Assembly: GCA_031292055.1 (NCBI GenBank)
Contig: JARLHV010000170.1
Location: forward strand, 1 to 64,000
DNA length: 64,000 bases
Direction: 5' to 3'
Source: Desulfosporosinus sp.
Lineage (GTDB): Bacteria > Bacillota > Desulfitobacteriia > Desulfitobacteriales > Desulfitobacteriaceae
The notes below the pieces were generated by a model that saw nothing but the letters and a program-made list of their open reading frames with translations, searched no databases and had not been told where the DNA came from. This document shows positions 8,410 through 16,582 of this stretch, in pieces. Every line of letters begins with the position of its first letter. Positions within the stretch are counted from its first letter, which is position 1. The position numbers were made by a program, and so were the translations under genes.

Positions 8410-9798
8410 TTATGAATTCCAGTAGGTCAAGCCTAAACTGGTCAAAATCTTTACTGCTTCATCATACACATCCAGGTATTCTTGGGTTGGAATTAAGGTT
8501 AGCACGTCGTAACATTCTTGGAACGGCTTACCTTTGGGGGCTGTTTTGTAATTTTTTTCATAAAGGGACACAAGTTTGTCCAAAATGACATTAACTTGTT
8601 CTGTTTCCATTCCAGCTACAGCTCGGGCTGCTTCAGCCATCATTCTTGCTTCCATTCCTGTAGTGAAGTTGGTAGCAACTCCTTTGGCGGCCGCAACACC
8701 CGAGAGGACTTCCCGACCGCTGGCAGTGTCAGTAATTGCCTGAGCAGCGGTCTCCAGCAGACACATAACTGTGCATGGACCTGCTAAGGTATAGTATTGG
8801 TTACCCAACATTAAGTGTGTGTTGGCCTCGATGGCCATGGCGCAGTGACCAGCCACAGCAAGAGTCTCTCTAGCAGTAGTGATTCCCCAACGCACATGAA
8901 CAGGGCCGTCTAAATGCCAAGTGGCTTGAGTCATGACAAAGGCGTTAATAGTAGCGGCAACGTCAACGATGGTCGTTTCCTCAAGACCACCAGCGTAACC
9001 ACCATATATCGGCATCTGTTCGCACATGATCATATTTCCAGCTAGTACGTAATGAGCGGTAAAGACCAATGCACCTACATCGATTTTTAGCTCATTTAGC
9101 TGGGATACTTCATGACTATCAGATGTTCTCATCCCTCCGGGGAAGTCAGCAGCGATGACCCCGGCAGCGGAAAGTGATGTTTCATTCCCCTACAAGCCCA
9201 TACCCGAACGACCGGCTCGGAGCTGCGCAGCTCGGACCATGATGGCTTCTGATTTAACAGCCGCGATTTCCCAGGGGCTACCCGGAACAGGATCGTGACC
9301 ATTAATAGTCTGAAGCACACCATCCACGATCGTGTCAACCATGGGTTCCTGTGCATAGGACTGGTGAATACCAATGAAATGTTCTTCTGTACATGGGGCC
9401 CCTGTTGGTCCTCCCTGAATGATGGGAGGACGGGTGTCTTTATAACTTCTTGGCGCCAGTAAAACCGCATGGTTTCCTTCGCCGTAAACAGCGCTGGATG
9501 GAGCCGCAACGATAGAGGCCAGTACTTCAGCTTTGGTATATTTAATCACCCGTTTGGTATCAATGCAGTAAATACCGCATTCCACCAACAGTTCCAAACC
9601 GGCTTTAAACAGATTATTTATCAATTCTTTATCCGTCGGGATCATCGTCTTCTTATCCATTTTGATGTTATATTTGTTCTTGAGTTTGGTGGCAGTTTGA
9701 GGAATTATTTTCATATCCCATTCTTTCTCATCGACTTTCGGTCCAGTTTTGGCTCGATCGTAAACTTCGAAAACGGTAATGTGTTTGGCTAAAGCCAT
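8410..9798 (-). CDS. mtmB: Monomethylamine methyltransferase MtmB with in-frame amber (pyrrolysine) codon
   Basis: The frame covers 463 codons including the terminal TAA. It is interrupted only by TAG at codon 203 (9190-9192). The flanks read AGRSGMGL-TAG-GNETSLSAAG. Archaeal MtmB, as I recall it, has AGRPGMG-V-Pyl-GPETSLSAQG at residue 202. Both halves align to MtmB without a gap: N-terminal FEVYDRAK and ECGIYCIDT, C-terminal TDSHEVSQLNELKID, GGYAGGLEETTIVDVA, HLDGPVHVRWG and TASGREVLSGVA. The expected product transfers the methyl of monomethylamine to MtmC, releasing ammonia. Annotating two ORFs or a pseudogene would be an error. The tRNA-Pyl and pyl synthesis genes are not in this window. 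It starts 4 bp after mtmC. Confidence 0.92.
9137..9164 (-). promoter_or_regulatory. Stem-loop downstream of the mtmB amber codon
   Basis: On the minus strand CCGGGGTCA-tcgctgc-TGACTTCCCCGG forms a 9-bp stem with a small bulge, beginning about 25 nt after the TAG. Archaeal mtmB has a proposed PYLIS hairpin immediately after its UAG, and this could be an analogue. It also lies in conserved coding sequence, so the pairing may be fortuitous. Confidence 0.35.
9190..9192 (-). other. In-frame TAG read as pyrrolysine
   Basis: TAG is the single interruption of an otherwise open mtmB frame, at the catalytic pyrrolysine position of the family. TAG is also a genuine stop for several genes here (ends at 13903, 15210, 18207, 21906, 28084 and 62203). 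The host must therefore tolerate both readings. mtmC ends TAG-TGA, a tandem stop that would limit readthrough. Confidence 0.88.
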
Positions 9799-9802
9799 CT
9801 CA

Positions 9803-10465
9803 CTAAGCCCCCCTTTTCTCAGCCATTAAAGCTATGGCTTTGGCTATTGCTTCTGTTGCGGTTTCCCCGTAGGCATCTGCACCGATTTTTTCTATCCATT
9901 CTTGGGATACCGGAGCGCCGCCATACATTACCTTGAACTGATCACGAACACCTTCCTCTTTTAATACTGAGATGATATCTCTTTGTGCAGGCATCGTGGT
10001 GGTCATTAGAGCAGATCCGGCAATAATATCTACCTTATGCTCTATAGCCTGTTTGACGACTTCTTCCACCGCTACATCCCGACCCAGGTCAATTATCTCG
10101 AAACCACTGGCCGCCAGCATTGTTTTGACAATATTCTTACCAATGTCATGGATATCGCCCTGTACAGTGTGAATGAGCACTTTACCTTGGGAAGCTTGGC
10201 TCTTTTCTTCGGCAGACATTGCTGCGGTTATAATGTCGACTGCCGCTTCAAAAGCTTCGGCCGCCAAGAGAAGTTGGGGAACGAAGACGTCACCATCATC
10301 AAAAAGTTGGCTAAGGGTCTGCATACCTTTGGCTAACCCTTCAGAAATTGCTTCCTGGGGGTTAATACCAGCGGCAACCGCTTCGTTGGCTGCTTCTTCA
10401 GCCAAGTCGTTTTCCATTTCTTCAACGGCTTTTTGAAGTTTGGCCAAGATTTGTTGTTTTTCCAT
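9803..10465 (-). CDS. mtmC: Monomethylamine corrinoid protein MtmC
   Basis: The protein has 220 aa. An N-terminal four-helix cap (about 1-90) is followed by a Rossmann B12-binding domain with the DxHxxG motif VQGDIHDIGKN (Asp104, His106, Gly109), where His is the lower cobalt ligand. It carries the methyl group between MtmB and the MtbA-like enzyme. It is the first gene of the minus-strand methylamine cluster. GGAGGTAAC lies just before the ATG. The stop is TAG followed immediately by TGA, a backup stop that makes sense in an amber-decoding cell. Confidence 0.9.
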   Translation of the reverse strand: MEKQQILAKLQKAVEEMENDLAEEAANEAVAAGINPQEAISEGLAKGMQTLSQLFDDGDVFVPQLLLAAEAFEAAVDIITAAMSAEEKSQASQGKVLIHTVQGDIHDIGKNIVKTMLAASGFEIIDLGRDVAVEEVVKQAIEHKVDIIAGSALMTTTMPAQRDIISVLKEEGVRDQFKVMYGGAPVSQEWIEKIGADAYGETATEAIAKAIALMAEKRGA

Positions 10466-10573
10466 TGTTACCTCCTAATTCAATAATTTATTTTTTTGTA
10501 ATGGGAAAGAATTTTTGATATCCTGCTAACATATTTCAATCCCATTAGCAAAGATTTTCTTAATACTTGAGTC

Positions 10574-10605
10574 ATTCTGTATAGTTTCCTGAAACTATAC
10601 AGAAT
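10574..10605. promoter_or_regulatory. Perfect palindrome upstream of mtmC, candidate operator
   Basis: ATTCTGTATAGTTTC and its exact complement form 15-bp arms around a 2-bp centre, about 110 bp upstream of mtmC. There is no T-run, so a protein-binding site is more likely than a terminator. The region 10466-11195 otherwise holds a terminator-like hairpin (10681), a doubtful small ORF (10844) and the promoter of the buk operon, with a TATAAT at 11119-11124. Confidence 0.5.
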
Positions 10606-10680
10606 CAAGTTAAGTGGCAACAATATTTTTTATCGCGAAAAACACCTTTCCTAAATGCAACATAATTGTCTTTACTAAAC

Positions 10681-10716
10681 AAAAAAACGCCCAAGAGGAC
10701 CTAAGTCCCTGGAGCG
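10681..10716 (-). terminator. Terminator-like hairpin upstream of mtm operon
   Basis: On the minus strand ACGCTCCAGGGAC...GTCCTCTTGGGCGT makes an imperfect stem of about 12 bp, followed by seven T. It lies about 215 nt ahead of mtmC. It either ends a transcript from upstream or acts as an attenuator in a long mtm leader. Confidence 0.5.
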
Positions 10717-10843
10717 TCATTGCTCAACATTTTCTTGAAACAATTTGTTCTGTCCACATCATAGCATTTTTCTTTAGTAAATTTTTGAGTACAAGACTGC
10801 TAATTTCGATACATTAATATCAATTCAAAATAATGAATAAATC

Positions 10844-11029
10844 TTAACTTAACAAACGAGAGTAACCGTAGGAACCAAGTCTTTCAGATAGAGATCGATA
10901 CTCCTTCACGCAATACCCATAAGGCTGAATTTTGGTTAGATGCGGTTGTTCGTCGGAATCACGAACAGCTTGGTTAGAATGGATCGCTAAAATTTCGGAG
11001 ATAGAAACGTCATGACTGTTCAGAAACAT
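10844..11029 (-). other. Doubtful small ORF or gene remnant
   Basis: A 61-codon frame begins MFLNSHDVSISEILAIHSN and ends ERLGSYGYSRLLS. The frame stays open upstream of the ATG for about 20 more protein-like codons, which suggests the tail of an eroded gene. No convincing ribosome binding site is seen and I do not recognise a family. Confidence 0.25.
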
Positions 11030-11195
11030 TTCTTGCTTGATTCTGAATATTCCAGAAATGTTTTTGCGGGAATCTCCAAATAGGCATAAAGTTGAATTAA
11101 TTTACTGCCGTTTTATGATATAATCAAATAATAATTTTTGATGTATTTCGACACTGATTCTGAGCATAGATGGTTTTCAATAAGGAGGAAGGGTT

Positions 11196-12254
11196 TTGAA
11201 TGTACTTGCCATTAATCCGGGTTCAACATCGACGAAGGTCGCTGCCTATGAAAATGAAACTTGTCTTTGGAAACAAGAAATTGACCACCCAGCCAGTGAA
11301 ATAAATGCCTTTGCCCGCGTGGGAGATCAGACTGACTATCGAATTGTCCTGATTTTAAAAGTCCTGGAAGAAAAAGGGGTTCAACTCGATTATTTCGATG
11401 CCATGGTTGGACGGGGCGGCATGCTCAAGCCCTTAGCCGGAGGTACTTACTTGGTTGATGAGGCTCTTGTTAAGGTCTTGCAGGATGCACCAAGTGGGGA
11501 ACATGCTTCCAACTTAGGTGGAATCATTGCGTATCGTTTGGGACAGAGAATCCAAGTACCTGTTTATATAGTGGATCCTGTTTCGGTTGATGAAATGGAG
11601 CCAGTAGCATGGCTTTCCGGACTTCCAGAGCTACCCCGTTTAAGCCAATCTCATGCCTTAAACATGAAGGCGGTTGCCCGTAAAGTGGCTCGTGAGATGG
11701 GAAAATCCTATCAGGATGTGAACTTGATTGTCGCCCATTTAGGCGGAGGGATTTCTGTGGCCCCTCATCGCAAAGGCAAAATGATTGATGTAAATGATGC
11801 TAATAATGAGGGCCCTTATTCCATAGAACGTAGTGGCACATTGCCCGTTTATCAACTCGTTAAACTTTGCTATTCTGGAAAGTATTCGGAGAAAGAAGTG
11901 CTCACTAAAATTAATAAAGAAGGTGGCTTGTTCGCTTATCTCGGTACAAAAGATGGACGTGTTGCTGAGCAGCGGATGAATGAAGGGGATCCAGATGCCA
12001 AGCTTGTGCTCGAAGGCCTCTGCTATCAAGTGGCTAAAGAAATCGGCGCGATGGCTACAGTGTTAGAGGGGGACGTAGATAAGATTATTTTAACAGGAGG
12101 ACTTGCTCACTCTAAGTTTATAACCCAAGAAATTATACAACGCATTGCTTTTATTTCCCCAGTTGTGGTGGTCCCTGGAGAAGAAGAAATGGAAGCTTTG
12201 GCTTTGGGTGCCTTAAGAGTTCTCCAGGGCGAAGAGAAAGCGTTGACCTACTAA
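11196..12254 (+). CDS. buk: Butyrate/branched-chain fatty acid kinase
   Basis: The protein has 352 aa in the acetate/butyrate kinase (ASKHA) family. The phosphate-binding start is VLAINPGSTSTKVAAYE, with AHLGGGISVAPH near residue 182 and ILTGGLAHS near 300. It starts with TTG 11196, 7 nt after AAGGAGG. It makes ATP from butyryl or isobutyryl phosphate. Next to ptb and a 2-oxoacid oxidoreductase, branched-chain acyl phosphates are the likely substrates (inference). It is the first gene of a seven-gene operon to 16519. Confidence 0.93.
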   Translation: MNVLAINPGSTSTKVAAYENETCLWKQEIDHPASEINAFARVGDQTDYRIVLILKVLEEKGVQLDYFDAMVGRGGMLKPLAGGTYLVDEALVKVLQDAPSGEHASNLGGIIAYRLGQRIQVPVYIVDPVSVDEMEPVAWLSGLPELPRLSQSHALNMKAVARKVAREMGKSYQDVNLIVAHLGGGISVAPHRKGKMIDVNDANNEGPYSIERSGTLPVYQLVKLCYSGKYSEKEVLTKINKEGGLFAYLGTKDGRVAEQRMNEGDPDAKLVLEGLCYQVAKEIGAMATVLEGDVDKIILTGGLAHSKFITQEIIQRIAFISPVVVVPGEEEMEALALGALRVLQGEEKALTY

Positions 12255-12287
12255 GCAAGACAGGGCTTTAAAAATGGAGTGGAAAGA

Positions 12288-13193
12288 ATGCGATTTAGCG
12301 GATTCGAGTCGTTACTTGACAAGGCCAAGGGCCTGGGCAGGGCAAAGGTCGCCGTGGCTGTAGCCGCAGATAAAGAAGTGTTGGAAGCCATTAAGATAGC
12401 GGAAAAGGAAGGGTTGATTACCCCTGTTCTTGTCGGTGATAGTGAACAGATTAAGCGACTGGCTCAAGAAATTGGGTTAAGTTTAGACGGAGCTGAATTG
12501 ATTCACGAACTCGATCCTGAGGTAGCGGTTCATAAGGCTGTCGACGCCGTGGTTGACGGACAAGCTCATTTTTTAATGAAAGGTCAGATAAACAGTTCGG
12601 ATTTTTTACGAGCAGTATTGCGGCCTGTTCGGGGACTAAGAACAGATCGTCTACTCAGTCACTTTTCTGCATTTCAAGTTCCTGAGTTTTCGCGTTTGCT
12701 TTTTGTGACTGACGGAGGGATGAATATTGCTCCAAACTTGGCGCAAAAAAAAGAAATTTTGGCTAACGGCATTTTGTATTTGCAGGGTATTGGAATGGAG
12801 TCAGTGAATGTGATTGTTTTAGCTGCGAATGAAGTGGTGAACGAGAAAATGCCAGTGACATTAGATGCCCAGGCGCTGACTAAGATGAGTCAAGCTGGTG
12901 AATTCCCGGGTGCAATTGTAGAAGGCCCATTGGCTCTTGATGGAGCGGTGAGCGCGGTCGCCTTGAAGCACAAAGGGATTGTCAGCCGGATCAATGGAGA
13001 TGTCGACTTATTCTTGGTTCCTACTATTGAAGTTGGAAATGTCTTGGGAAAATCTATGGTTTATTTTGCTGGGGCGACGATGGCTGGGATCGTGCTTGGG
13101 GCGCAGGTTCCAATTGTCATGACGTCGAGAAATGATACCTCGAGAAGTAAATTCATGGCTTTAACCATGGCTGCTCTGAGTCGAGGGTTATGA
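12288..13193 (+). CDS. ptb: Phosphate butyryltransferase-like acyltransferase
   Basis: About 301 aa from ATG 12288, chosen because GGAGTGGAAAG precedes it; a GTG nine bases upstream is possible. It belongs to the Pta/Ptb family, with AVAVAADKEVLEAI, FLMKGQINSSDFLRAVL and a C-terminal GATMAGIVLGAQVPIVMTSR. It swaps CoA for phosphate on (iso)butyryl-CoA to feed Buk. It overlaps the start of the next gene by 4 bp (ATGA). Confidence 0.92.
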   Translation: MRFSGFESLLDKAKGLGRAKVAVAVAADKEVLEAIKIAEKEGLITPVLVGDSEQIKRLAQEIGLSLDGAELIHELDPEVAVHKAVDAVVDGQAHFLMKGQINSSDFLRAVLRPVRGLRTDRLLSHFSAFQVPEFSRLLFVTDGGMNIAPNLAQKKEILANGILYLQGIGMESVNVIVLAANEVVNEKMPVTLDAQALTKMSQAGEFPGAIVEGPLALDGAVSAVALKHKGIVSRINGDVDLFLVPTIEVGNVLGKSMVYFAGATMAGIVLGAQVPIVMTSRNDTSRSKFMALTMAALSRGL

Positions 13194-13903
13194 GTACGCC
13201 GGGGCCAGCTTTGCTGGAGCGGCGGGTACTGGTATTGGTTGGAGGGTATGGCGCCGGAAAAACGCAACTAGCGATTAGTTTAGCTTTAAAGTGGGCAAGG
13301 GCAGACAAACGTGTGGCATTGGTAGATCTAGACCTTATTAATCCCTATTTTCGTGTGCGGGAAATAGCTGAGACTTTAGAAGCTGAAGGGGTTGAAGTAA
13401 TTCGCCCAGAGGGAGATTTGGCCTTCGCAGAGAATCCCTCTCTGCCGCCACAAATTGATGGGGCCCTACGGGATTCAACGAGGCGCGTGGTAATTGACGC
13501 CGGGGGGAATGAAACTGGCGCAACGATTGTGGGGAGATATCATACTCTGCTTGAAGCGGAAGATATAGCGGTTCTCCAAGTTGTGAATGTTTTTCGTCCC
13601 TTCAGTAGTACGATTGCAGAGATCGAGAGTCTTAGAAGGGATATGGAAAGAAAATCTCACCTTAAAGTTCAAGGTTGGATCAATAATTCGAATCTACTGG
13701 ATTGGACGACACTTGATGATTGGCAAGCAGCAGCACAATTAATGAAAACCCTTGTGGTGCAGAGCAAAATCCCTTTAGAAACCTGTGGCGTTAACCCGAA
13801 ATGGGCTAAAAAAGTAGGACTCCCGTGGGAAGCGGATTGGATTCCAGTTGAGCGGTATCTAAACCTTGGCTGGAAGAACTCGGTCAAGGGTTATCAAGCA
13901 TAG
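13190..13903 (+). CDS. P-loop ATPase in 2-oxoacid oxidoreductase operon
   Basis: The protein has 237 aa. It has a Walker A motif, VLVGGYGAGKTQLA, near residues 15-28, and VALVDLDLINPYFRVREIAE, which looks like the deviant-Walker/SIMIBI type (MinD/CobQ-like). VVIDAGGNETGA is a likely Walker B/switch region. It is translationally coupled to ptb and followed by the ferredoxin subunit. A role in assembling or inserting clusters into the oxidoreductase is plausible, but no function is established from the sequence. Confidence 0.7.
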   Translation: MSTPGPALLERRVLVLVGGYGAGKTQLAISLALKWARADKRVALVDLDLINPYFRVREIAETLEAEGVEVIRPEGDLAFAENPSLPPQIDGALRDSTRRVVIDAGGNETGATIVGRYHTLLEAEDIAVLQVVNVFRPFSSTIAEIESLRRDMERKSHLKVQGWINNSNLLDWTTLDDWQAAAQLMKTLVVQSKIPLETCGVNPKWAKKVGLPWEADWIPVERYLNLGWKNSVKGYQA

Positions 13904-13919
13904 AGGAGTGGGAACAGGG

Positions 13920-14147
13920 ATGAAGATGAAAACTCTCGTCAAAATTAACACGGAACGTTGCAAAAGTTGTGGGCTTTGTGTGCATGTTTGCCCTAAAAAG
14001 ATCTTAAGTATTGGGGAGGTTGCTAATAGCAAGGGCTATTATACTGTCGAAGTGAAAGATCAAAGTGAGTGCATTGCGTGTGCTTTCTGTGCTTTGATCT
14101 GTCCTGATATGGCCTTAGAAGTTTATCGTGAGGAGAAGGGAGAGTGA
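13920..14147 (+). CDS. Ferredoxin-like delta subunit of 2-oxoacid:ferredoxin oxidoreductase
   Basis: 75 aa from ATG 13920, preceded by GAGGAGTGGGAACAGG. It has two [4Fe-4S] motifs: CKSCGLCVHVCPKK (about residues 15-28) and CIACAFCALICPDM (about 50-63). It passes electrons from the catalytic subunits to external ferredoxin. It is encoded just ahead of the alpha, beta and gamma subunit genes, giving the four-subunit VOR/KOR layout. Confidence 0.9.
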   Translation: MKMKTLVKINTERCKSCGLCVHVCPKKILSIGEVANSKGYYTVEVKDQSECIACAFCALICPDMALEVYREEKGE

Positions 14148-14154
14148 GTCTGGT

Positions 14155-15210
14155 ATGGCATTATTAATGAAGGGGAATGAAGCAATCGCTGAGGCAGCGA
14201 TTCAAGCTGGATGTCGTTTATTCTATGGATACCCGATCACTCCGTCGACGGAGATTCCGGAGTATATGGCCAAGAAGATGAAGGCGGTAGGTGGAACTTA
14301 TCTTCAAGCCGAGAGTGAAATAGCTGCCATTTATATGGTCTATGGAGCAGGAGCCGTGGGAGAAAGGGTAATGACTGGAACGTCCAGTCCAGGATTTAGT
14401 TTAATGCAAGAAGGACTATCGTTTCTTTTTGCGGCAGAGATCCCCTGTGTGATCGTCGATGTTATGCGTGGTGGTCCAGGACTTGGAGGATTAGGACCTA
14501 CGCAAGCGGACTATTTCCAATTGACAAAGGGTGGCGGTCACGGAGATTATCATGCTATCGTTCTCGCTCCATTTTCAGTACAGGAAATGGTGGATTTGAC
14601 CAAAGAGGCTTTTGATTTAGCGGATTATTATCGTAATTTAGTGATTATCGCAGCGGATGGAATCTTAGGGCAAATGATGGAGCCGGTAGAGTTTCCACCG
14701 GTTGCAGGACGTAAACTGGAACCAAAAACTTGGGCGGCTAGTGGAGCAGAAGGACGTCCCAAAAATAACGTGCTTAGCTATTACCTTACTCCAGAGTTAG
14801 GGGAAGCAGAAAATCTTCGTTGGGGCGAGAAGATGTCAAGGATCAAAGAAACCGAACAGCGCTTTGTGGAGTATGAAATGGAGGATGCAGACTACGCTTT
14901 TGTAGCCTTCGGAACCAGTTCTAGGATCACGGAAACTGCTGTGGACATGCTTAGAGAAGAAGGAATCAAAGTTGGGCTTTATCGTCCCGTAACTTTGTGG
15001 CCATTTCCCGAAAAAGGGTTGACTGCACGACTAAATCAGATCAAGGGTTGGATGAGTATAGAATTGAGTGCCGGACAAATGGTCGATGATGTTAAGCTCG
15101 TTGTTAACGGCAAAGCCCCGGTTGGTTTTTATGGCCGTCAAGGCGGTATGACGCCGGAGCCAGAAGAAGTGGCTGCTGCGTTTAAAGCACAGTTGTTAGG
15201 AGGGGAGTAG
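14155..15210 (+). CDS. 2-oxoacid:ferredoxin oxidoreductase, alpha subunit (VOR/KOR type)
   Basis: 351 aa from ATG 14155, after GGGAGAG. It carries the pyrimidine-binding domain start GNEAIAEAAIQAGCRLFYGYPITPSTEIPEYM, and GTSSPGFSLMQEGLSF. The C-terminal transketolase-like part holds AFGTSSRITETAVDML. With ptb and buk upstream, a 2-oxoisovalerate-type enzyme is the best guess; 2-oxoglutarate specificity cannot be excluded by eye. Stop is TAG. Confidence 0.88.
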   Translation: MALLMKGNEAIAEAAIQAGCRLFYGYPITPSTEIPEYMAKKMKAVGGTYLQAESEIAAIYMVYGAGAVGERVMTGTSSPGFSLMQEGLSFLFAAEIPCVIVDVMRGGPGLGGLGPTQADYFQLTKGGGHGDYHAIVLAPFSVQEMVDLTKEAFDLADYYRNLVIIAADGILGQMMEPVEFPPVAGRKLEPKTWAASGAEGRPKNNVLSYYLTPELGEAENLRWGEKMSRIKETEQRFVEYEMEDADYAFVAFGTSSRITETAVDMLREEGIKVGLYRPVTLWPFPEKGLTARLNQIKGWMSIELSAGQMVDDVKLVVNGKAPVGFYGRQGGMTPEPEEVAAAFKAQLLGGE

Positions 15211-15212
15211 GG

Positions 15213-15971
15213 ATGAAAGCAATTTTTACTAAAACGGCTGGGTTAAGTGACCGTCCCTTTCATTATTGTCCAGGCTGTACTCATGGGATAATACACCGCT
15301 TGATCGGCGAACTTCTGGAAGAAATGAACTTAATTGAACACACGATTGGGGTTGCTCCAGTCGGGTGTTCCGGGTTTTGTGAAAACTACTTTACTTGTGA
15401 TATGATCGGTGCCGCACACGGCCGTGCAGTCGCAGTGGCGACAGGGGCAAAACGAGCGCGACCGGACCGTTTCATCTTTACTTATCAGGGAGACGGGGAC
15501 GGAGCCTCAATTGGATTGGCTGAAACGATGTCTGCGGCGGCTCGCGGGGAAAAAATCACATCTATTTTTGTCAATAATTGCATTTATGGCATGACGGGCG
15601 GTCAAATGGCTCCTACCTCTCTGGTGGGACAAAAGACTTCAACATCGCCCTATGGTCGGGATGCTGCGACGATGGGCTATCCACTGGATCTTCCTAAAGT
15701 CTTAACCCAGATTGAAGGAGCGGTCTATGTGGCTTCCGTTTCGGTCGACAGCCCGCAAGCAATTAAAGACGCTAAGAAAGTTCTCAGGAAAGCGTTCCAG
15801 GTTCAACTGGATGGCTTAGGGTATTCCTTTGTCAGCATCCTTTCTACTTGTCCAACGAACTGGGGAGTTAACCCGGTTGAAGCCTTGGAATGGTTGCAAA
15901 CCAAGATGAAACCGCACTTCGCCCTTGGAGAACTAAAAGTTCCGGCGACCGAAGGGGGGAGCGAAGCATGA
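15213..15971 (+). CDS. 2-oxoacid:ferredoxin oxidoreductase, beta (TPP) subunit
   Basis: 252 aa. It is the thiamine pyrophosphate subunit, with FHYCPGCTHGIIHRLIGEL at residues 17-35 and the TPP/Mg motif GDGDGASIGLAET followed by NNCIYGMTGGQMAPT. It decarboxylates the 2-oxoacid together with the alpha subunit. The start ATG follows the alpha stop by 2 bp, with GGAGGGGAGTAGGG as ribosome binding site. Confidence 0.9.
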   Translation: MKAIFTKTAGLSDRPFHYCPGCTHGIIHRLIGELLEEMNLIEHTIGVAPVGCSGFCENYFTCDMIGAAHGRAVAVATGAKRARPDRFIFTYQGDGDGASIGLAETMSAAARGEKITSIFVNNCIYGMTGGQMAPTSLVGQKTSTSPYGRDAATMGYPLDLPKVLTQIEGAVYVASVSVDSPQAIKDAKKVLRKAFQVQLDGLGYSFVSILSTCPTNWGVNPVEALEWLQTKMKPHFALGELKVPATEGGSEA

Positions 15972-16519
15972 GTTCAGCGCTGACAAAATATAAATTTGCG
16001 GGGTTTGGCGGCCAAGGCGTATTGTTTATCGGGAAAGTGATGGCTCAAGCCGGGATGCTTAGTAAGCAACAGGTTACTTGGTTTCCAGCCTATGGTCCAG
16101 AAATGCGGGGAGGGACAGCACATTGTTCCGTGGTTATTTCAACTAAAAGGATCGGTTCTCCTACGGTGGGCAAACCAGATATTGCCATCGTAATGAATGA
16201 GGCATCTTATCATAAGTTTATTGACAGTGTGGTTCCAGGTGGGACGCTCTATGTCAATTCTTCGATGGTGCCTGAACTGCCGGGCAGAGAGGATATCCGG
16301 ATTGTGCGTGTCTCAGTTAATGAGATTGCGCATGAAATGGGCGAAGAGAAAGTGGCTAATATTGTCATGCTTGGGGTAATGCAGGCAATCACCCCTACAG
16401 TAGCGGATGATGTATTGGAAAAGGCTCTCATGGAGTTGGCTGGTAAGAAACCTGAACTGGCGGCCTTAAATGCTCGAGCATTTAAGGCCGGCCAAGAGTA
16501 CGCTAAGAATCTGTGCTGA
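15968..16519 (+). CDS. 2-oxoacid:ferredoxin oxidoreductase, gamma subunit
   Basis: 183 aa from ATG 15968, which overlaps the beta stop (ATGA). The family signature YKFAGFGGQGVLFIGKVMAQ opens the protein, followed by PAYGPEMRGGTAHCSVVIS. It completes the CoA-binding part of the complex. It is the last gene before a strong terminator. Confidence 0.9.
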   Translation: MSSALTKYKFAGFGGQGVLFIGKVMAQAGMLSKQQVTWFPAYGPEMRGGTAHCSVVISTKRIGSPTVGKPDIAIVMNEASYHKFIDSVVPGGTLYVNSSMVPELPGREDIRIVRVSVNEIAHEMGEEKVANIVMLGVMQAITPTVADDVLEKALMELAGKKPELAALNARAFKAGQEYAKNLC

Positions 16520-16524
16520 ATACT

Positions 16525-16570
16525 AAAATGCCTCATTCGTTCCCTAATCGGAATGAATGAGGCATTTTTT
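16525..16570 (+). terminator. Terminator of the buk-ptb-VOR operon
   Basis: AAAATGCCTCATTC...GAATGAGGCATTTTTT is a long stem (17+ bp, with one small internal irregularity) ending in T6. Confidence 0.9.
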
Positions 16571-16582
16571 ATTGGTAGTTGT

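Noticed and set aside
8410..9132. Treating the downstream half of mtmB as a separate gene starting at its internal ATG
   Set aside because: There is no ribosome binding site, and homology continues in frame without a gap through the TAG into the upstream half.
9129..9509. Minus-strand ORF of 126 codons overlapping the mtmB junction
   Set aside because: It is out of frame with mtmB, has no family resemblance, and the MtmB frame explains the sequence fully.
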